Of a stretch of 64,000 nucleotides of DNA, positions 26,864-64,000 are shown piece by piece. Source of the stretch: Lamellibrachia columna (Eukaryota > Annelida > Polychaeta > Sabellida > Siboglinidae); contig OY759263.1 of the NCBI GenBank assembly GCA_963662155.1, forward strand, positions 5,988,890 to 6,052,889, written 5' to 3'. The stretch's first letter is position 1; each line of letters begins with the position of its first letter. The translations under genes and the position numbers were made by a program. Below the pieces are notes generated by a model. It worked only from the letters and a program-made list of their open reading frames with translations. It was not told where the DNA came from and made no database searches.

Positions 26864-27838
26864 TTAAATGTTCCGAAACATTTCGTATATGGTATTAAAC
26901 ATGAGTCTCGTCTTTCGTCGCAACGAGCGATAAAGGACGATGTAGAGGAAACTGTTCATGAAGGAGTTGCAGCTGAACAGCCACATAGCACTGAAGCTGA
27001 ATGCCGCAGCCACTGTGTGGTTGAGAATGGTGTGGCGCAGCAAAGCGTACGCTACAATTGGAACTGTGAGTGCAAGGGAAACGGCACAGATGATGAGCAC
27101 GTTCCTGCCCGAGCGAATCGCCTACAGGGTGACGAGTGCGGCACTACCTGCCCCGCCGCCGATCGGATGCACCTGGGCGGAGATGCTGCTGTGCGTGCGG
27201 ACGACGACGATGAAGATCCTGACGGTGGCGTAGACGAACGCGGCCCCGGGCAGGACCAGTGTGACGGCGTGCGCACAGATGGTCAACGCCGAACTTCGGC
27301 TGTTCTTCGTGAAGTAGTGCGTGCACGTAACGGTGGTGAACGTGACGTTGACAGAGATGAGTCTGCTCGCTGCTACCGCGGCTCCACCGACCCAGATGAG
27401 GACGATGATGCCGTTGACGATGCGACGGGTGAGGATGGCCTCGTAATGCAGCGGCTTCACTAGAGCGACCATCTTGCAGACGGTCATCCAGCAGAGACTG
27501 TGCAGAGAGTTGAAGCCGAACCACCAAACGCAGAACATGTGCAGCTGTGGAAAGAAGGAGACGGCGTGTCGCACAGTTGGCGTGGCGGGCGAGCACACGG
27601 CCGCGCTTATGGGCATTGCGGTGCAGCCGGACGCCAGGTCAGACACCGACAGCGACAACATGAACAACGTGGTCCGTTCATCGCGCAGGTCTGGATATGT
27701 TGCGATCACGGCGATCACCAAAGTGTTTGTGATGATAGTCAGTGTGATCACTGCATTGATTATAACTGGCTTCACGTCATTGTTCTCCAGAGGGTCCATC
27801 GTGTAGACGCTATTGCGCCATGATGTCAACAGTAGCAT
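26864..27838 (-). pseudogene. Rhodopsin-type GPCR with one in-frame stop
   Basis: This is an intronless seven-helix receptor frame. Counting from the ATG at 27838, TM1 is ~24-46 (TNTLVI, Asn38), TM2 ~57-81 (LSLSVSDLASG, Asp67), TM3 ~98-120, TM4 ~141-161 (Trp149) and TM5 ~186-211 (Tyr203). TM6 (~247-267, LTVPI) and TM7 (~275-303, NSFLY at 295-299) follow. The DRY position reads CKM (121-123), followed by VALVKPLHY. The NPxxY position reads NSFLY. A TAG at 27124-27122 (codon 239) stops the frame in loop 3. Reading resumes in the same frame for 85 codons to TAA at 26866-26864. Total 324 positions is normal for class A. It is an orphan of amine- or trace-amine-like appearance. It could be a very young pseudogene, a null allele, a sequence error, or a gene using read-through or editing. 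A second ATG is at 27799. Confidence 0.8.
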
Positions 27839-27887
27839 ATCAGAAATATCCAAACCATTCGCCTCCCAGTGAAATTCTCGTGAACCT

Positions 27888-27920
27888 CTCAGTGAACCAC
27901 TCAGTGAACCACTTTCATGT
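27888..27920. repeat. Short direct repeats upstream of the GPCR
   Basis: Three copies of a CTCAGTGAACCA-type unit. No promoter is claimed. Confidence 0.6.
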
Positions 27921-28125
27921 TAACGTTGTAATTGTTAGTCAATATATAGTGAACGTTGTCTCGTGCGAGCAGTTAACAGCAAGTAGATAATTTTTATCCA
28001 ACGTGCACGTAGTCTCATTTAATTATTATTGATGACGTTTTACACACATACCTTGTGCATCTCCTATGCTAGACGTGGGATCTATCAGCAATAAGTTTCC
28101 ATTGTACAATTGTCTGAAAACGACG

Positions 28126-28190
28126 CTTTGGACCACCAGTCATCTTCTTTGGACCACCAGTCATCTTCTTTGGACCACCAGTCATCTTCA
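28126..28190. repeat. 21-bp tandem repeat
   Basis: Three copies of a 21-bp unit containing TTTGGACCACCAGTCATCTT. The flanking 28200-29055 is unique sequence with no recognised gene. Confidence 0.9.
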
Positions 28191-29059
28191 AATGAGTACA
28201 AACACTGTTTGGAAGGTACCTGAGATGGACTAGTGTCCCGTCCATGAGAGTGAGTATAACTGCACTCTAAGTTGCTTCGCACTATAAAAACCAGGTTTAA
28301 GCACTGGCCATATAAGCCTTCATGGCTTCCTAAGGCGTAATGACTGGGGAATGACTTTACCTACCTATGCCGAAAGCCACACCATATATTCCGACATAGT
28401 TGTCCGAAGCCTTGTCGTGTCACTGATAACGAACGGTCACTCATATATGCCTCACACTCTCCTGTTCACTCACGCAAATACATCTATTTCAGCAAGGAGA
28501 CGTATCTTTGTAGAAGGTCCAGTTCCGCGTGCCAACTGCGTGCACACTCCACTAATGGAAAACTAATATGGAAACCAATCATCTCTTCCTCCCTTCGGCG
28601 TATGTGAAACTCGAATACTAGAATTAGAACAGACATATTCCAATAGTCTGCAGTATTATTATTAGTGCGAGTTGTGCCTCATTGTTTAACAACAGTACAA
28701 CATAATTACTTCCGTTGGAGGAACACGTCTGAGTAATACTAATCCTGATTCCAGATTCGTAATATCATGCTTGCCTGTTCATCTCACGTGTTAATCCCAT
28801 TATATTGACCAGAAGACTCGTTTCAAACAACGCATATCAGAACGACTAGTCGATATTTCTGTGGAGGGGCCATCGTCAGAGGATAGTATTGGTAGCATTG
28901 TTTGACATGCATTTTCCAGTTGAGCCAGCGAAAACATTTCCAATGTACTGATATATTTGTATTTTTATTAACATAAATGAAAATCCATCCAGTAATATGC
29001 ACATAAAGAAGGATAGTGAAACCATTCATGGATGATATGTCATCTATAAACGTATCTGC

Positions 29060-29860
29060 TCGGTGAATAGAGTCGGTTACATCCACCACGCCCAGGAGGG
29101 AGTGGTCGCCCAAGGTTCTGCTCGGTGGGTAGAGTCGGTTACATCCACCATGCCCAGGAGAGAGTGGTCGCCCAAGGTTCCGCTCGGTGAATAGAGACGG
29201 TTTCATCCACCACGCCCAGGAGAGAGTGGTCGCCCAAGGTTCTGCTCGGTGGATAGAGTCGGTTACATCCACCATGCCCAGGAGAGAGTGGTCGCCCAAG
29301 GTTCTGCTCGGTGGATAGAGTCGGTTACATCCACCATGCCCAGGAGAGAGTGGTCGCCCAAAGGTTCCGCTCGGTGAATAGACACGGTTTCATCCACCAC
29401 GCCCAGGAGAGAGTGGTCGCCCAAGGTTCTGCTCGGTGAATAGAGTCGGTTACATCCACCACGCCCAGGAGGGAGTGGTCGCCCAAGGTTCTGCTCGGTG
29501 GGTAGAGTCGGTTACATCCACCACGCCCAGGAGAGAGTAGTCGCCCAAGGTTCTGCTCGGTGAATAGAGTCGGTTACATCCACCATGCCCAGGAGAGAGT
29601 GGTCGCCCAAGGTTCTGCTCGGTGGATAGAGTCGGTTACATCCACCATGCCCAGGAGAGAGTGGTCGCCCAAGGTTCTGCTCGGTGGATAGAGTCGGTTA
29701 CATCCACCATGCCCAGGAGAGAGTGGTCGCCCAAGGTTCCGCTCGGTGAATAGAGACGGTTTCATCCACCACGCCCAGGAGAGAGTGGTCGCCCAAGGTT
29801 CTGCTCGGTGGATAGAGTCGGTTACATCCAACACGCCCATGAGAGAGTGGTCGCCTGTTA
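29060..29860. repeat. 62-bp minisatellite
   Basis: About 13 copies of a 62-bp unit with CTCGGTGGATAGAGTCGGTT, CATCCACCATGCCCAGGAGA and GAGTGGTCGCCCAAGG. Two main variants, with GTCGGTTACAT or GACGGTTTCAT, are interspersed. Open frames across it are artefacts. Confidence 0.95.
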
Positions 29861-29869
29861 TAGTGGATG

Positions 29870-31190
29870 AAAAAGTCTCCGGTCGTGTCAGAAATCACTT
29901 GATGATGCATGTATTTGTGCTTTTAAAACGTTTCTGGTTTGCTTTAATGTTGAGTTGAAGATGGTTACGCGAATAGTCTTCCGTATGAAGGCATGACATA
30001 ATTTCGCACACATAATGTACAAAACGTAAAATATTTAACGGCCCATTACAATTTTTATAATGTGTGTACGGAAATAGGTCGAGGTCATCTTTATTTCATA
30101 CATACTGATTGTGCATATTGACAAAGCAAATACGATAACACATATCGTATACAATTAGTGCAAACTGAGATTAGCATGTTGACAGTTGACGAAGATGTCT
30201 TGATTGCGATACAATCTTATTCCTAAATAAAAATTGTTTTTACTGTCAAAAACTATGATTGCTAGTTGATCATCTTAGATCAAGATAATTTAACTAGTAT
30301 GCATAGATAATTATATGTAGTTAATTCAAACAGGGTTGGTAAACTGGCTTAACTAACATTTTAGCCACATTGTAGCGTACGTTAAAAATTACACGCATTA
30401 ATTAATAAACCAACATACTTAATTAATGTTGACTTACAGGCCCATCGCAACCAGTATGACTAACTGTTAATATGATGCTTTGTAGCTATCCGATGTCTCA
30501 GTTGGTTCGAAAAGATGAATTCCATGATGTATTTTGAAGTAAATCAACACTCCAGGTCGATGTTTAACCACTGCTCAACCCCCCCCCCCCGTGTAAATGC
30601 ACAAACAATAACGTCTGGTCACATGCACTGATAGATTACACATCAGAAGACATTAATAACAAACACGAAAGGTTATGAAAAACAAAACTAAAACATACTT
30701 TTAATTGACATTTTCTGACCGGTGTGACAAATGACACCTATTGTACGTCAATTGTGTTTTAATACCATATTCAATGGTACCAATCAACTGTCGCTAATGA
30801 GGTTTCCTGGGAAACATGTGTGGCTCTACTAACCCAGTGGTTCAACTAATACTGCCTTCCTGCGATTGTGCTACACGGGAAAGCATAAATAAAAAAATGC
30901 GCACGTATTTTTCGTAAATACAAGTTCACGATATGTAAATATAGTTCACGAACCCAGGTCAAGTCGTAGTTACCAGCCGAGAACGTTAGAAAAGAGCCAT
31001 AGATGTTTCGAACTCGTATTCACGATATACATTGGAACGCAGCATTCGAGCAACTAACCAGCATAGAAACAGGACTGAACAAATTTAATTACGCTTGCTG
31101 TGGATTTCACAATTGTTGTACTCCCACAGAAAACACTAGTGTTAATAATATAATTTGTTATTGCAATATCTAGAAAATAATGTCCTGTGT
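29870..31190. other. No gene recognised
   Basis: AT-rich unique sequence with a poly-C run near 30581-30590. No supported exon or RNA gene seen. Confidence 0.5.
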
Positions 31191-31194
31191 AGGA

Positions 31195-31626
31195 ACTGTA
31201 TCGGTCGATATTCGCTGTCAGGTTGTATCGGTCGATATTCGCTGTCAGGTTGTATCGGTCGATATTCTCTGTCAGGTTGTATCGGTCGATATTCGCTGTC
31301 AGGTTGTATCGGGCGATATTCTCTGTCAGGTTGTATCGGTCGATATTCGCTGTCAGGTTGTATCGGTTGATATTCGCTTTCAGGTTGTATCGGTCGATAT
31401 TCGCTGTCAGGTTGTATCGGGCGATATTCTCTGTCAGATTGTATCGGTCGATATTCGCTGTCAGGTTGTATCGGGCGATATTCTCTGTCAGGTTGTATCG
31501 GGCGATATTCGCTGTCAGGTTGTATCGGGCGATATTCGCTGTCAAGTTGTATCGGTCGATATTCGCTGTCAGGTTGTATCGGGCTATATTCGCTGTCAGG
31601 TTGTATCGGGCGATATTCGCTGTCAG
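31195..31626. repeat. 27-bp minisatellite
   Basis: About 16 copies of a 27-bp unit with TATCGGTCGATATTCGCTGT and CAGGTTG. The unit is nine codons long, so both strands stay open. Confidence 0.96.
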
Positions 31627-31629
31627 GAA

Positions 31630-31795
31630 ACAATCACGTATTTATGCCAACGAATGTTCAATCGCGTTCGAAGTTATTCAAACATCAGATAATAACAATA
31701 ATAAAATAATGATAAGAAAAGATCAGCCGATTTTGCGTTCTTGTGCTAGCGTTGTGATTGGTTAATATCAGTAAGCGTTATTGTTGGTACTCAAA
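31630..31795. repeat. Dispersed repeat shared with 46408-46545
   Basis: Both stretches carry ATGCCA, then TCGATCGCGTTC or CAATCGCGTTCG, then AAGTTATTCAAA, GATCAGCCGATTTT, and AACATCAGTAAGCGTT or ATATCAGTAAGCGTT. Identity is broken by small indels. No coding potential. Confidence 0.7.
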
Positions 31796-32347
31796 CTCCC
31801 CACCAGTGGCGCCTCACTCCCCACCAGTGGCGCCACATAGTGATTGTACACTTTTGACACGTTTATCGAGGAGATAAATAAATGCTAAAATGAGTGTCGA
31901 TGGCTAAATCATATAATCGCAGTCTCTGTTGGTAATTATAAAGCGATTGTTGCAATGCTGTGTTTCTCATCATTAGGGGCGATGGAAGTTTCGAGTGACC
32001 AACTTCGTAGTGATAGGAGCTGTAGCACGGGTCGTCATGTTTCAGTGACGCTCATGATGAGTGAAGGCATGCGTGTAACCCTGCCTTTTGTCAGGTTGTC
32101 CCTCTTGTAATTGTCGTCGTTAATTGATATGTCTGGTCTGCGATTGAGAGCAGTTGTCATCCAAAACGTTACCGATATTGGGAATGTGCGTCTCTTAGTA
32201 TTTGTCTTTTGAATAACTGGAAGACACAGCACATTTTAAAGTTAGCTTTAGTCGATAATCATTGAATGATAAAGACGGGTAATACACTTGTGTTGAGTGT
32301 TACTGTCTCGCGGGGCAACAGAGTCAGCACGCGCCATCTCGCGTCAG

Positions 32348-32784
32348 GGACCGACCGACCGACCGACCGACCGACCGACCGACCGACCGACCGACCGACC
32401 GACCGACCGACCGACCGACCGACCGACCGACCGACCGACCGACCGACCGACCGACCGACCGACCGACCGACCGACCGACCGACCGACCGACCGACCGACC
32501 GACCGACCCACCCACCCACCCACCCACCCACCCACCCACCCACCCACCCACCCACCCACCCACCCACCCACCCACCCACCCACCCACCCACCCACCGACC
32601 CACCGACCCACCGACCCACCGACCGACCGACCGACCGACCGACCGACCGACCGACCGACCGACCGACCGACCGACCGACCGACCGACCGACCGACCGACC
32701 GACCGACCGACCGACCGACCGACCGACCGACCGACCGACCCACCGACCTACCCCGAACGAACGAACGAACGAACGAACGAACGA
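32348..32784. repeat. (GACC)/(CACC)/(GACC)/(GAAC) tetranucleotide tract
   Basis: This is an ordered block array: GACC to about 32507, CACC to about 32596, a mixed zone, GACC again to about 32750, then GAAC. The PTDR, GRSV and GGWV frames are artefacts. Confidence 0.97.
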
Positions 32785-33351
32785 CCGGTAACAACCAGTG
32801 AAGTGTCTGAAAGTCTTATATCATATAATGCTTTGTCATTGCCAATGAGGGCCGAGTTAAACACACATACTAGGTAAATTATATTGACTGTGCGGTGGCT
32901 TAATTGTTTGACTCGTACTCGTACTCGTTCAAGCATGAACGTGCCTGTCAGTAGTCAAATTCGTTCAAGCGTGACGGCGCGTGTGGGCCACTTATCAGTT
33001 TGCCGCCACACGCTGCGTTCGGCCTATTCAATTGCAGTCAGTGAATAGTACAAGTGATTGACACCGCCGTGCAACAAGATTGCTGGCTTGAATAACAGAA
33101 ATAACTGGAAGGGATCGTATGAAAAACGAGCCCACTCTATGGCTCAATTTGTACGACACTTCTCCAGTACTTAAGTGTTAACTTAACCACACACGGAGGG
33201 ACTGTAGAGGTGGCATGAGCCATGGTGTGCAAGCGAAGGGTGGAAGCCAAACAAACAAATATCTTGGAACAGATTAAATTGCTTTGTTTTGCCATTGAAC
33301 AACACATATGTCGTGTTTCTGTATTAGTCCTCATCCATATTAATTAATTAA

Positions 33352-33487
<136 letters not shown>

Positions 33488-33684
33488 TATAATTATAATG
33501 AATTATTTAAAACTTCCATAAGCTATATGCCATTTACAAAAAACATTGTAACTGATTCACATACAACTCCTCCTTGAATAGTTTCAAGTAAATATATTAT
33601 TATAGGGAGTCATAACATGTGTAATAAACGTATTTGTGTTAACGTGCATGTATTTGTCCGTATTCTGCTCAATATATCGGATAC

Positions 33685-33800
33685 ATATTGTGTCCAAGTG
33701 TTGTACACGAACATATTGTGTCCAAGTGTTGTACACGTACATATTGTGTCCAAATGTTGTACACGTACATATTGTGTCCAAGTGTTGTACACGTACATAA
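33685..33800. repeat. 28-bp tandem repeat
   Basis: About four copies of a 28-bp unit with CATATTGTGTCCAAGTGTTG and TACACGTA. Confidence 0.93.
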
Positions 33801-33829
33801 CAACCCAATCAATTCAATTAATCCGTTTT

Positions 33830-34990
33830 TATTTCAGCACGTGTAATGTATACATTTAGTGACGTATTAATACTATGTAGTACATATGTACTACATTGCC
33901 CTATATTAAAACCAAATCACAGCTTTTAAAAATATATCCATGTCACCACCAGCAAAATAAGAATGACACAGTCAAGATGTTATATTCACTTCACCACAAT
34001 TAAACCAGTACATTGTCTTACTCTTGAGGTATTTCTGGTAATTCCGTCAACAAAAGCTGTATTTGGATCGTCGTATGTGAGTATGAAAGTGAAGTCCAGT
34101 GTTCTGGCGTATGCACATTAATGCATTTCTATAAGTAGTAGGTATTAATTATTACAATATAGTGCTAGCTTGCATATAATCCATACATTTAAGTATGACC
34201 AGATTGTAATATAAACTAGTAATACGGTATGCTTGATTAAATGACACGATTGAAACTTAATCAAAACCAACCAACAAAGAAAACCTTAAACCCGATAGTA
34301 TTCTCACACAATATTAGCCGTATTATCTGTATGTGCTCAGACCACCTTTCATTATTAAGTGCAGACAATGTTACTTAACATTGAGTATAGGACATGAACT
34401 ACCTCAGCAGTAAGAGCACGAACTACCTCAGCAGTAAGAGCACGAACAGTGACAGCTCATTTGTTGGTTAAACCTTCGTTTCACTGCATTACACTGAATC
34501 ATCAACTGTTGGAGATCAACTGAGCTTGACATCGGCAATTCGTGCAGTCGGTCAACATTTTATATAATATTTTAGTATAAGAACATTTTATATAAAATTA
34601 AGTACATGATCAAGTATATAGAATATTGATTAATCTCAGTGATCGCGATCAACTTTTTCTTAAAAGTGAGTGAACAGTTCGAATCTTAATTAAACCAAGC
34701 AATATTAAACATATACGTATACAATTATTTCAATGTTTAATTAATTTGCACCACTAATTTGATCTTATTCAAAACTATATTGCACCCCTTAACGTAACAC
34801 GTTACATATTGCATCATACGCAATATCAAACCTTTATTTTTGTGTGAAATTAGCATGGTTTGATTTTGTTGAGTATCACAAATCCAATTGTACATATGTT
34901 CTTGCGCTATTTCGAGTTTAACTGTTATTATGGACGCATTTTAGATTTGTACAATTCATACATTTTAACAAAGCCAAAATACAATTCCCT
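33830..34990. other. No gene recognised
   Basis: AT-rich unique sequence with a 24-bp direct repeat (two copies, about 34395-34443). No supported exon. Confidence 0.5.
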
Positions 34991-34997
34991 CTAATAC

Positions 34998-35198
34998 CTT
35001 CTAGTGCAGTTATTGTATGCGACGCATAACGTGATGATTTTAAGAGTGCTTAGTTTCTGGCGAGGTTTCCGGTTTATGTCAATCTCGCCATTCATAGTCC
35101 ATGTCCGTTTGTCGTTTCCGCTTTCGGTTACCATGTCTGCCTGATGACGGCACATTACAATCACGTGATCGTTCGCGTTCCATGTGACCATACGACCG
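34998..35198 (-). CDS. Candidate isolated exon, function unknown
   Basis: On the minus strand, TTCTTTCAG is followed by 201 nt without a stop and then a donor, AAG|GTATTA. The exon would be symmetric (phase 2-2). It encodes a polar peptide containing VTWNANDHVIVMCRH and TWTMNGEIDINRKPR. It has some look of an extracellular beta-rich module, but I do not recognise a family. No partner exon was found nearby, so it could be chance or a relic. Confidence 0.25.
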
Positions 35199-35733
35199 CT
35201 GAAAGAACAAAGCCAAATTTGTATATGTTTTCTAATACAGGATCACAAAAAACGTCTGTTATATAAATTATGTAATAACATCAACATACGACGCTCTTGT
35301 GAGAACGCCTCTTTGTGGTTTATACTCTGACTAAAACCATTATATTTGAATAAAATGTTTCTAATTATTGACTAACCACAACAGCACGGTGGAAGAGTTT
35401 GTTTCACATACATACCCGACAAACATACTAGGAAACACATACTAATGATACTACTACTGCTACTGCTACTACTAATTCTACTACTAATAATACTAATACT
35501 ACCAATAAACACTATACTAATAATAATACTAATAATAATAAGAAGCTTCTATCGCGCACATATCCTCAGGAACCTGAACTCAGAGGCGCAACAAACTAGA
35601 TTCTCCAAGCATTATCATGAATGAAGATGCCCAAAATTCGTCATCATAACAGAACAAGTAACCACCGAAGATTTAAGGTGGAAACGCAATTTTGAATAAA
35701 TATGTCTGAAATAAATAAATATGTTTTCTATAG

Positions 35734-36426
35734 AAAGTAGCTGTAGTTGATGATTTCACAGCGATGTGGAGTTCATTCCAGACACTAAGCGCAGCCACAG
35801 AGAAAGTAGCTGTAGTTGATGATTTCAAAGCGATGTGGAGTTCATTCCAGACACTAAGCGCAGCCACAGAGAAAGTAGCTGTAGTTGATGATTTCAAAGC
35901 GATGTGGAGTTCATTCCAGACACTAAGCGCAGCCTCAGAGAAAGTAGCTGTAGTTGATGATTTCAAAGCGATGTGGAGTTCATTCCAGACACTAAGCGCA
36001 GCCACAGAGAAAGTAGCTGTAGTTGATGATTTCAAAGCGATGTGGAGTTCATTCCAGACACTAAGCGCAGCCACAGAGAAAGTAGCTGTAGTTGATGATT
36101 TCACAGCGATGTGGAGTTCATTCCAGACACTAAGCGCAGCCACAGAGAAAGTAGCTGTAGTTGATGATTTCAAAGCGATGTGGAGTTCATTCCAGACACT
36201 AAGCGCAGCCACAGAGAAAGTAGCTGTAGTTGATGATTTCAAAGCGATGTGGAGTTCATTCCAGACACTAAGCGCAGCCACAGAGAAAGTAGCTGTAGTT
36301 GATGATTTCAAAGCGATGTGGAGTTCATTCCAGACACTAAGCGCAGCCACAGAGAAAGTAGCTGTAGTTGATGATTTCACAGCGATGTGGAGTTCATTCC
36401 AGACACTAAGCGCAGCCACAGAGAAA
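35734..36426 (-). repeat. 69-bp minisatellite derived from a LINE C-terminus
   Basis: Ten copies of a 69-bp (23-codon) unit. On the minus strand each unit reads FSVAALSVWNELHIALKSST plus TAT. This matches the FSvaaP.lWNsLP..lrs...l..FK motif near the C-terminus of many non-LTR retrotransposon proteins. After the last unit (below 35735) the frame runs on into YRKHIYLFQTYLFKIAFPP, the usual continuation of that motif. The plus-strand 313-aa frame is a shadow. Confidence 0.85.
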
Positions 36427-36654
36427 GCACGTTTGCCGAAGTTAAGCTTTGTTCAAATGCATCCCTTCTATGTTGCATCAACTTGGAACCGTCCGTCTGC
36501 AAAATCTGCTTTCCCAACATCCCTTCAACCATTGGTGATTCCGCATATTGTTCCCTATGTGTCCCTAATATGTCTTCGTGCATCCTTTCCAATGTTCCAG
36601 AAGAGGAAAATCTTCCGATGTGGTTTAAACATACCATCTGATATTATAATTATT

Positions 36655-36735
36655 GACGTAGTTGTCGTGGCAACGAGTTCCACAGCGTCCGAACTGCAAT
36701 GCTGAAAGACGGGTCACTGAAATATCGGTTAGCTG
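36655..36735 (-). mobile_element. Another LINE C-terminal fragment
   Basis: The minus strand encodes DPSFSIAVRTLWNSLPRQLR, again the FS.A...lWNsLP motif, from a copy different from the 69-bp array. Confidence 0.55.
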
Positions 36736-37150
36736 ACTTAGCTGACGAAGGCGAAGCAGTTCGAGTTCGCGAGATTGCATTCATCATTTTCATGTATCTT
36801 TGTCACGACTCTCTCCCACTGCTTCTGTGCATCTATAACTCTCTTGACATTTCTTTCCTGTCCGTCTCGGCCACTCGTATAACGACGATTGCGTTCGCTT
36901 CGTATATATGTCTGCCTACCCATCTATCTAGCTACTAACATTTCGATTTTGGACTCGTGGACTTGAACGATGCATAAGCATCACGATCCCAGGATGAAGG
37001 GTTATCCACTTAGTTAATCAATTTAAGTTTAACGTAAATTATATCATATAAGCCAAGGCAATGTATTCCGATTTCATGGGAAGTCACAGGAAATTGAGAT
37101 CGACAGTTCGCCCTCGAAGAAAGTGATAACGCATTTTTGATGAGAACGAA

Positions 37151-37227
37151 ATAACCATGTTACATTACCCATAACACATTACATTACCCATAACACATTA
37201 CATTACCCATAACACATTACATTACCC
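37151..37227. repeat. 19-bp tandem repeat
   Basis: Four copies of a unit with ATTACATTACCCATAACAC, just downstream of the large gene's stop codon. Confidence 0.9.
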
Positions 37228-37314
37228 GTGCCAACCGCACATGAGACACCGCAATGCACTCCTGTCGTTCTTCCGGCATTAACATAGTGACTCTTACCCG
37301 GACGTCGTTGCCAG

Positions 37315-63741
<26,427 letters not shown>

Positions 63742-64000
63742 CTATAACACACGCAATTGAACAATACATTTGAAACGAGTTCCAACATGATTCGTTATAT
63801 AATAACCACCACACATGATTTCACATGTTGTTTTAATTTAACTATTTACTGAAACAAACCCTGTCTTTCATTGCAAACAGTAGCAGATATTAATGTTTTA
63901 GCAAACTGTTTTATCAGATGATACTTATTTAATGCAAACACAACTGCGCAGCCTCCAAGAATAAACAAATACAGAACTTCATAGTTTTTAATTACCTAAT
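63742..64000 (-). other. Intron at the right edge
   Basis: This lies upstream of exon 1 of the visible part. No further exon can be seen before the window ends. Confidence 0.6.

Noticed and set aside
27144..27823. Overlapping frames on both strands across the GPCR
   Set aside because: GC-rich shadow frames without receptor motifs; the 27838-26864 frame carries all helices.
29060..29860. Possible CRISPR-like array
   Set aside because: Contiguous 62-bp units with no unique spacers, and the genome is eukaryotic; it is a minisatellite.
31054..31765. Frames of 163-180 codons with repeated short peptides
   Set aside because: 27-bp minisatellite translated in several frames.
32259..32877. PTDR/GRSV/GGWV repeat frames of up to 203 codons
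   Set aside because: Tetranucleotide repeats read as 12-nt codon cycles; no gene.
35764..36705. 313-codon plus-strand frame
   Set aside because: Shadow of the 69-bp LINE-derived array; the meaningful reading is the minus strand.

Overview
The window looks like gene-poor nuclear DNA of a marine invertebrate. The evidence is spliced genes with GT-AG introns, an EGF/NIDO/AMOP/VWD/SEA membrane protein, a rhodopsin-type GPCR, RTE-like LINE, mariner-like and hAT-like debris, and very heavy micro- and minisatellite content. There is no operon structure and there are no bacterial signals. I would guess a lophotrochozoan (mollusc, nemertean or similar), but the sequence alone does not settle the phylum.

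Region 1 (1-25 kb) is accessory DNA built by duplication. A composite unit at about 1-11.6 kb recurs at about 12.8-22.9 kb. The first part of the unit (P1 1-3366; P2 12820-15843) carries the second exon of a small secreted cysteine-rich peptide gene on the minus strand. The second part (Q1 4976-11585; Q2 19448-22925) carries a 440-bp mariner-type element and an hAT-like transposase remnant. Two more peptide paralogues lie at 17.4-17.65 kb (one in-frame stop) and 24.47-24.99 kb (with a 15-nt first coding exon that I could identify). All four share a signal peptide split by an intron and a mirror-symmetric cysteine spacing, C-x3-C-x6-C ... C-x6-C-x3-C. This predicts a disulfide-laced helical hairpin. 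The family is the best candidate here for an undescribed gene family.

Region 2 (25-37 kb) holds one class A GPCR on the minus strand (26864-27838). It is interrupted by a single in-frame TAG in intracellular loop 3, with TM6-TM7 intact in the same frame behind it. Around it are long tandem repeats with unit lengths of 62, 27, 4, 28 and 69 bp. The 69-bp array is an amplified LINE 3' coding fragment.

Region 3 (37.3 kb to the right edge) is one large gene on the minus strand. I could read 37 consecutive coding exons with consistent phases (about 1740 codons) down to the stop at 37315; the 5' end lies beyond the window. The order is five EGF domains, two Ser/Thr/Pro-rich linker exons, two EGF, NIDO, AMOP, VWD with a GDPH motif, a cadherin-like domain, about ten EGF-type modules, a SEA domain with a GSVVV motif, two microexons, one transmembrane helix and a tail of about 90 residues. 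This is a MUC4-like transmembrane mucin architecture with two potential self-cleavage sites. Its introns hold large minisatellites (44, 23 and 52 bp units) and AT repeats.

The genes show no evident functional link to each other. Most of the long open frames in the window are artefacts of tandem repeats whose period, or a small multiple of it, is divisible by three.
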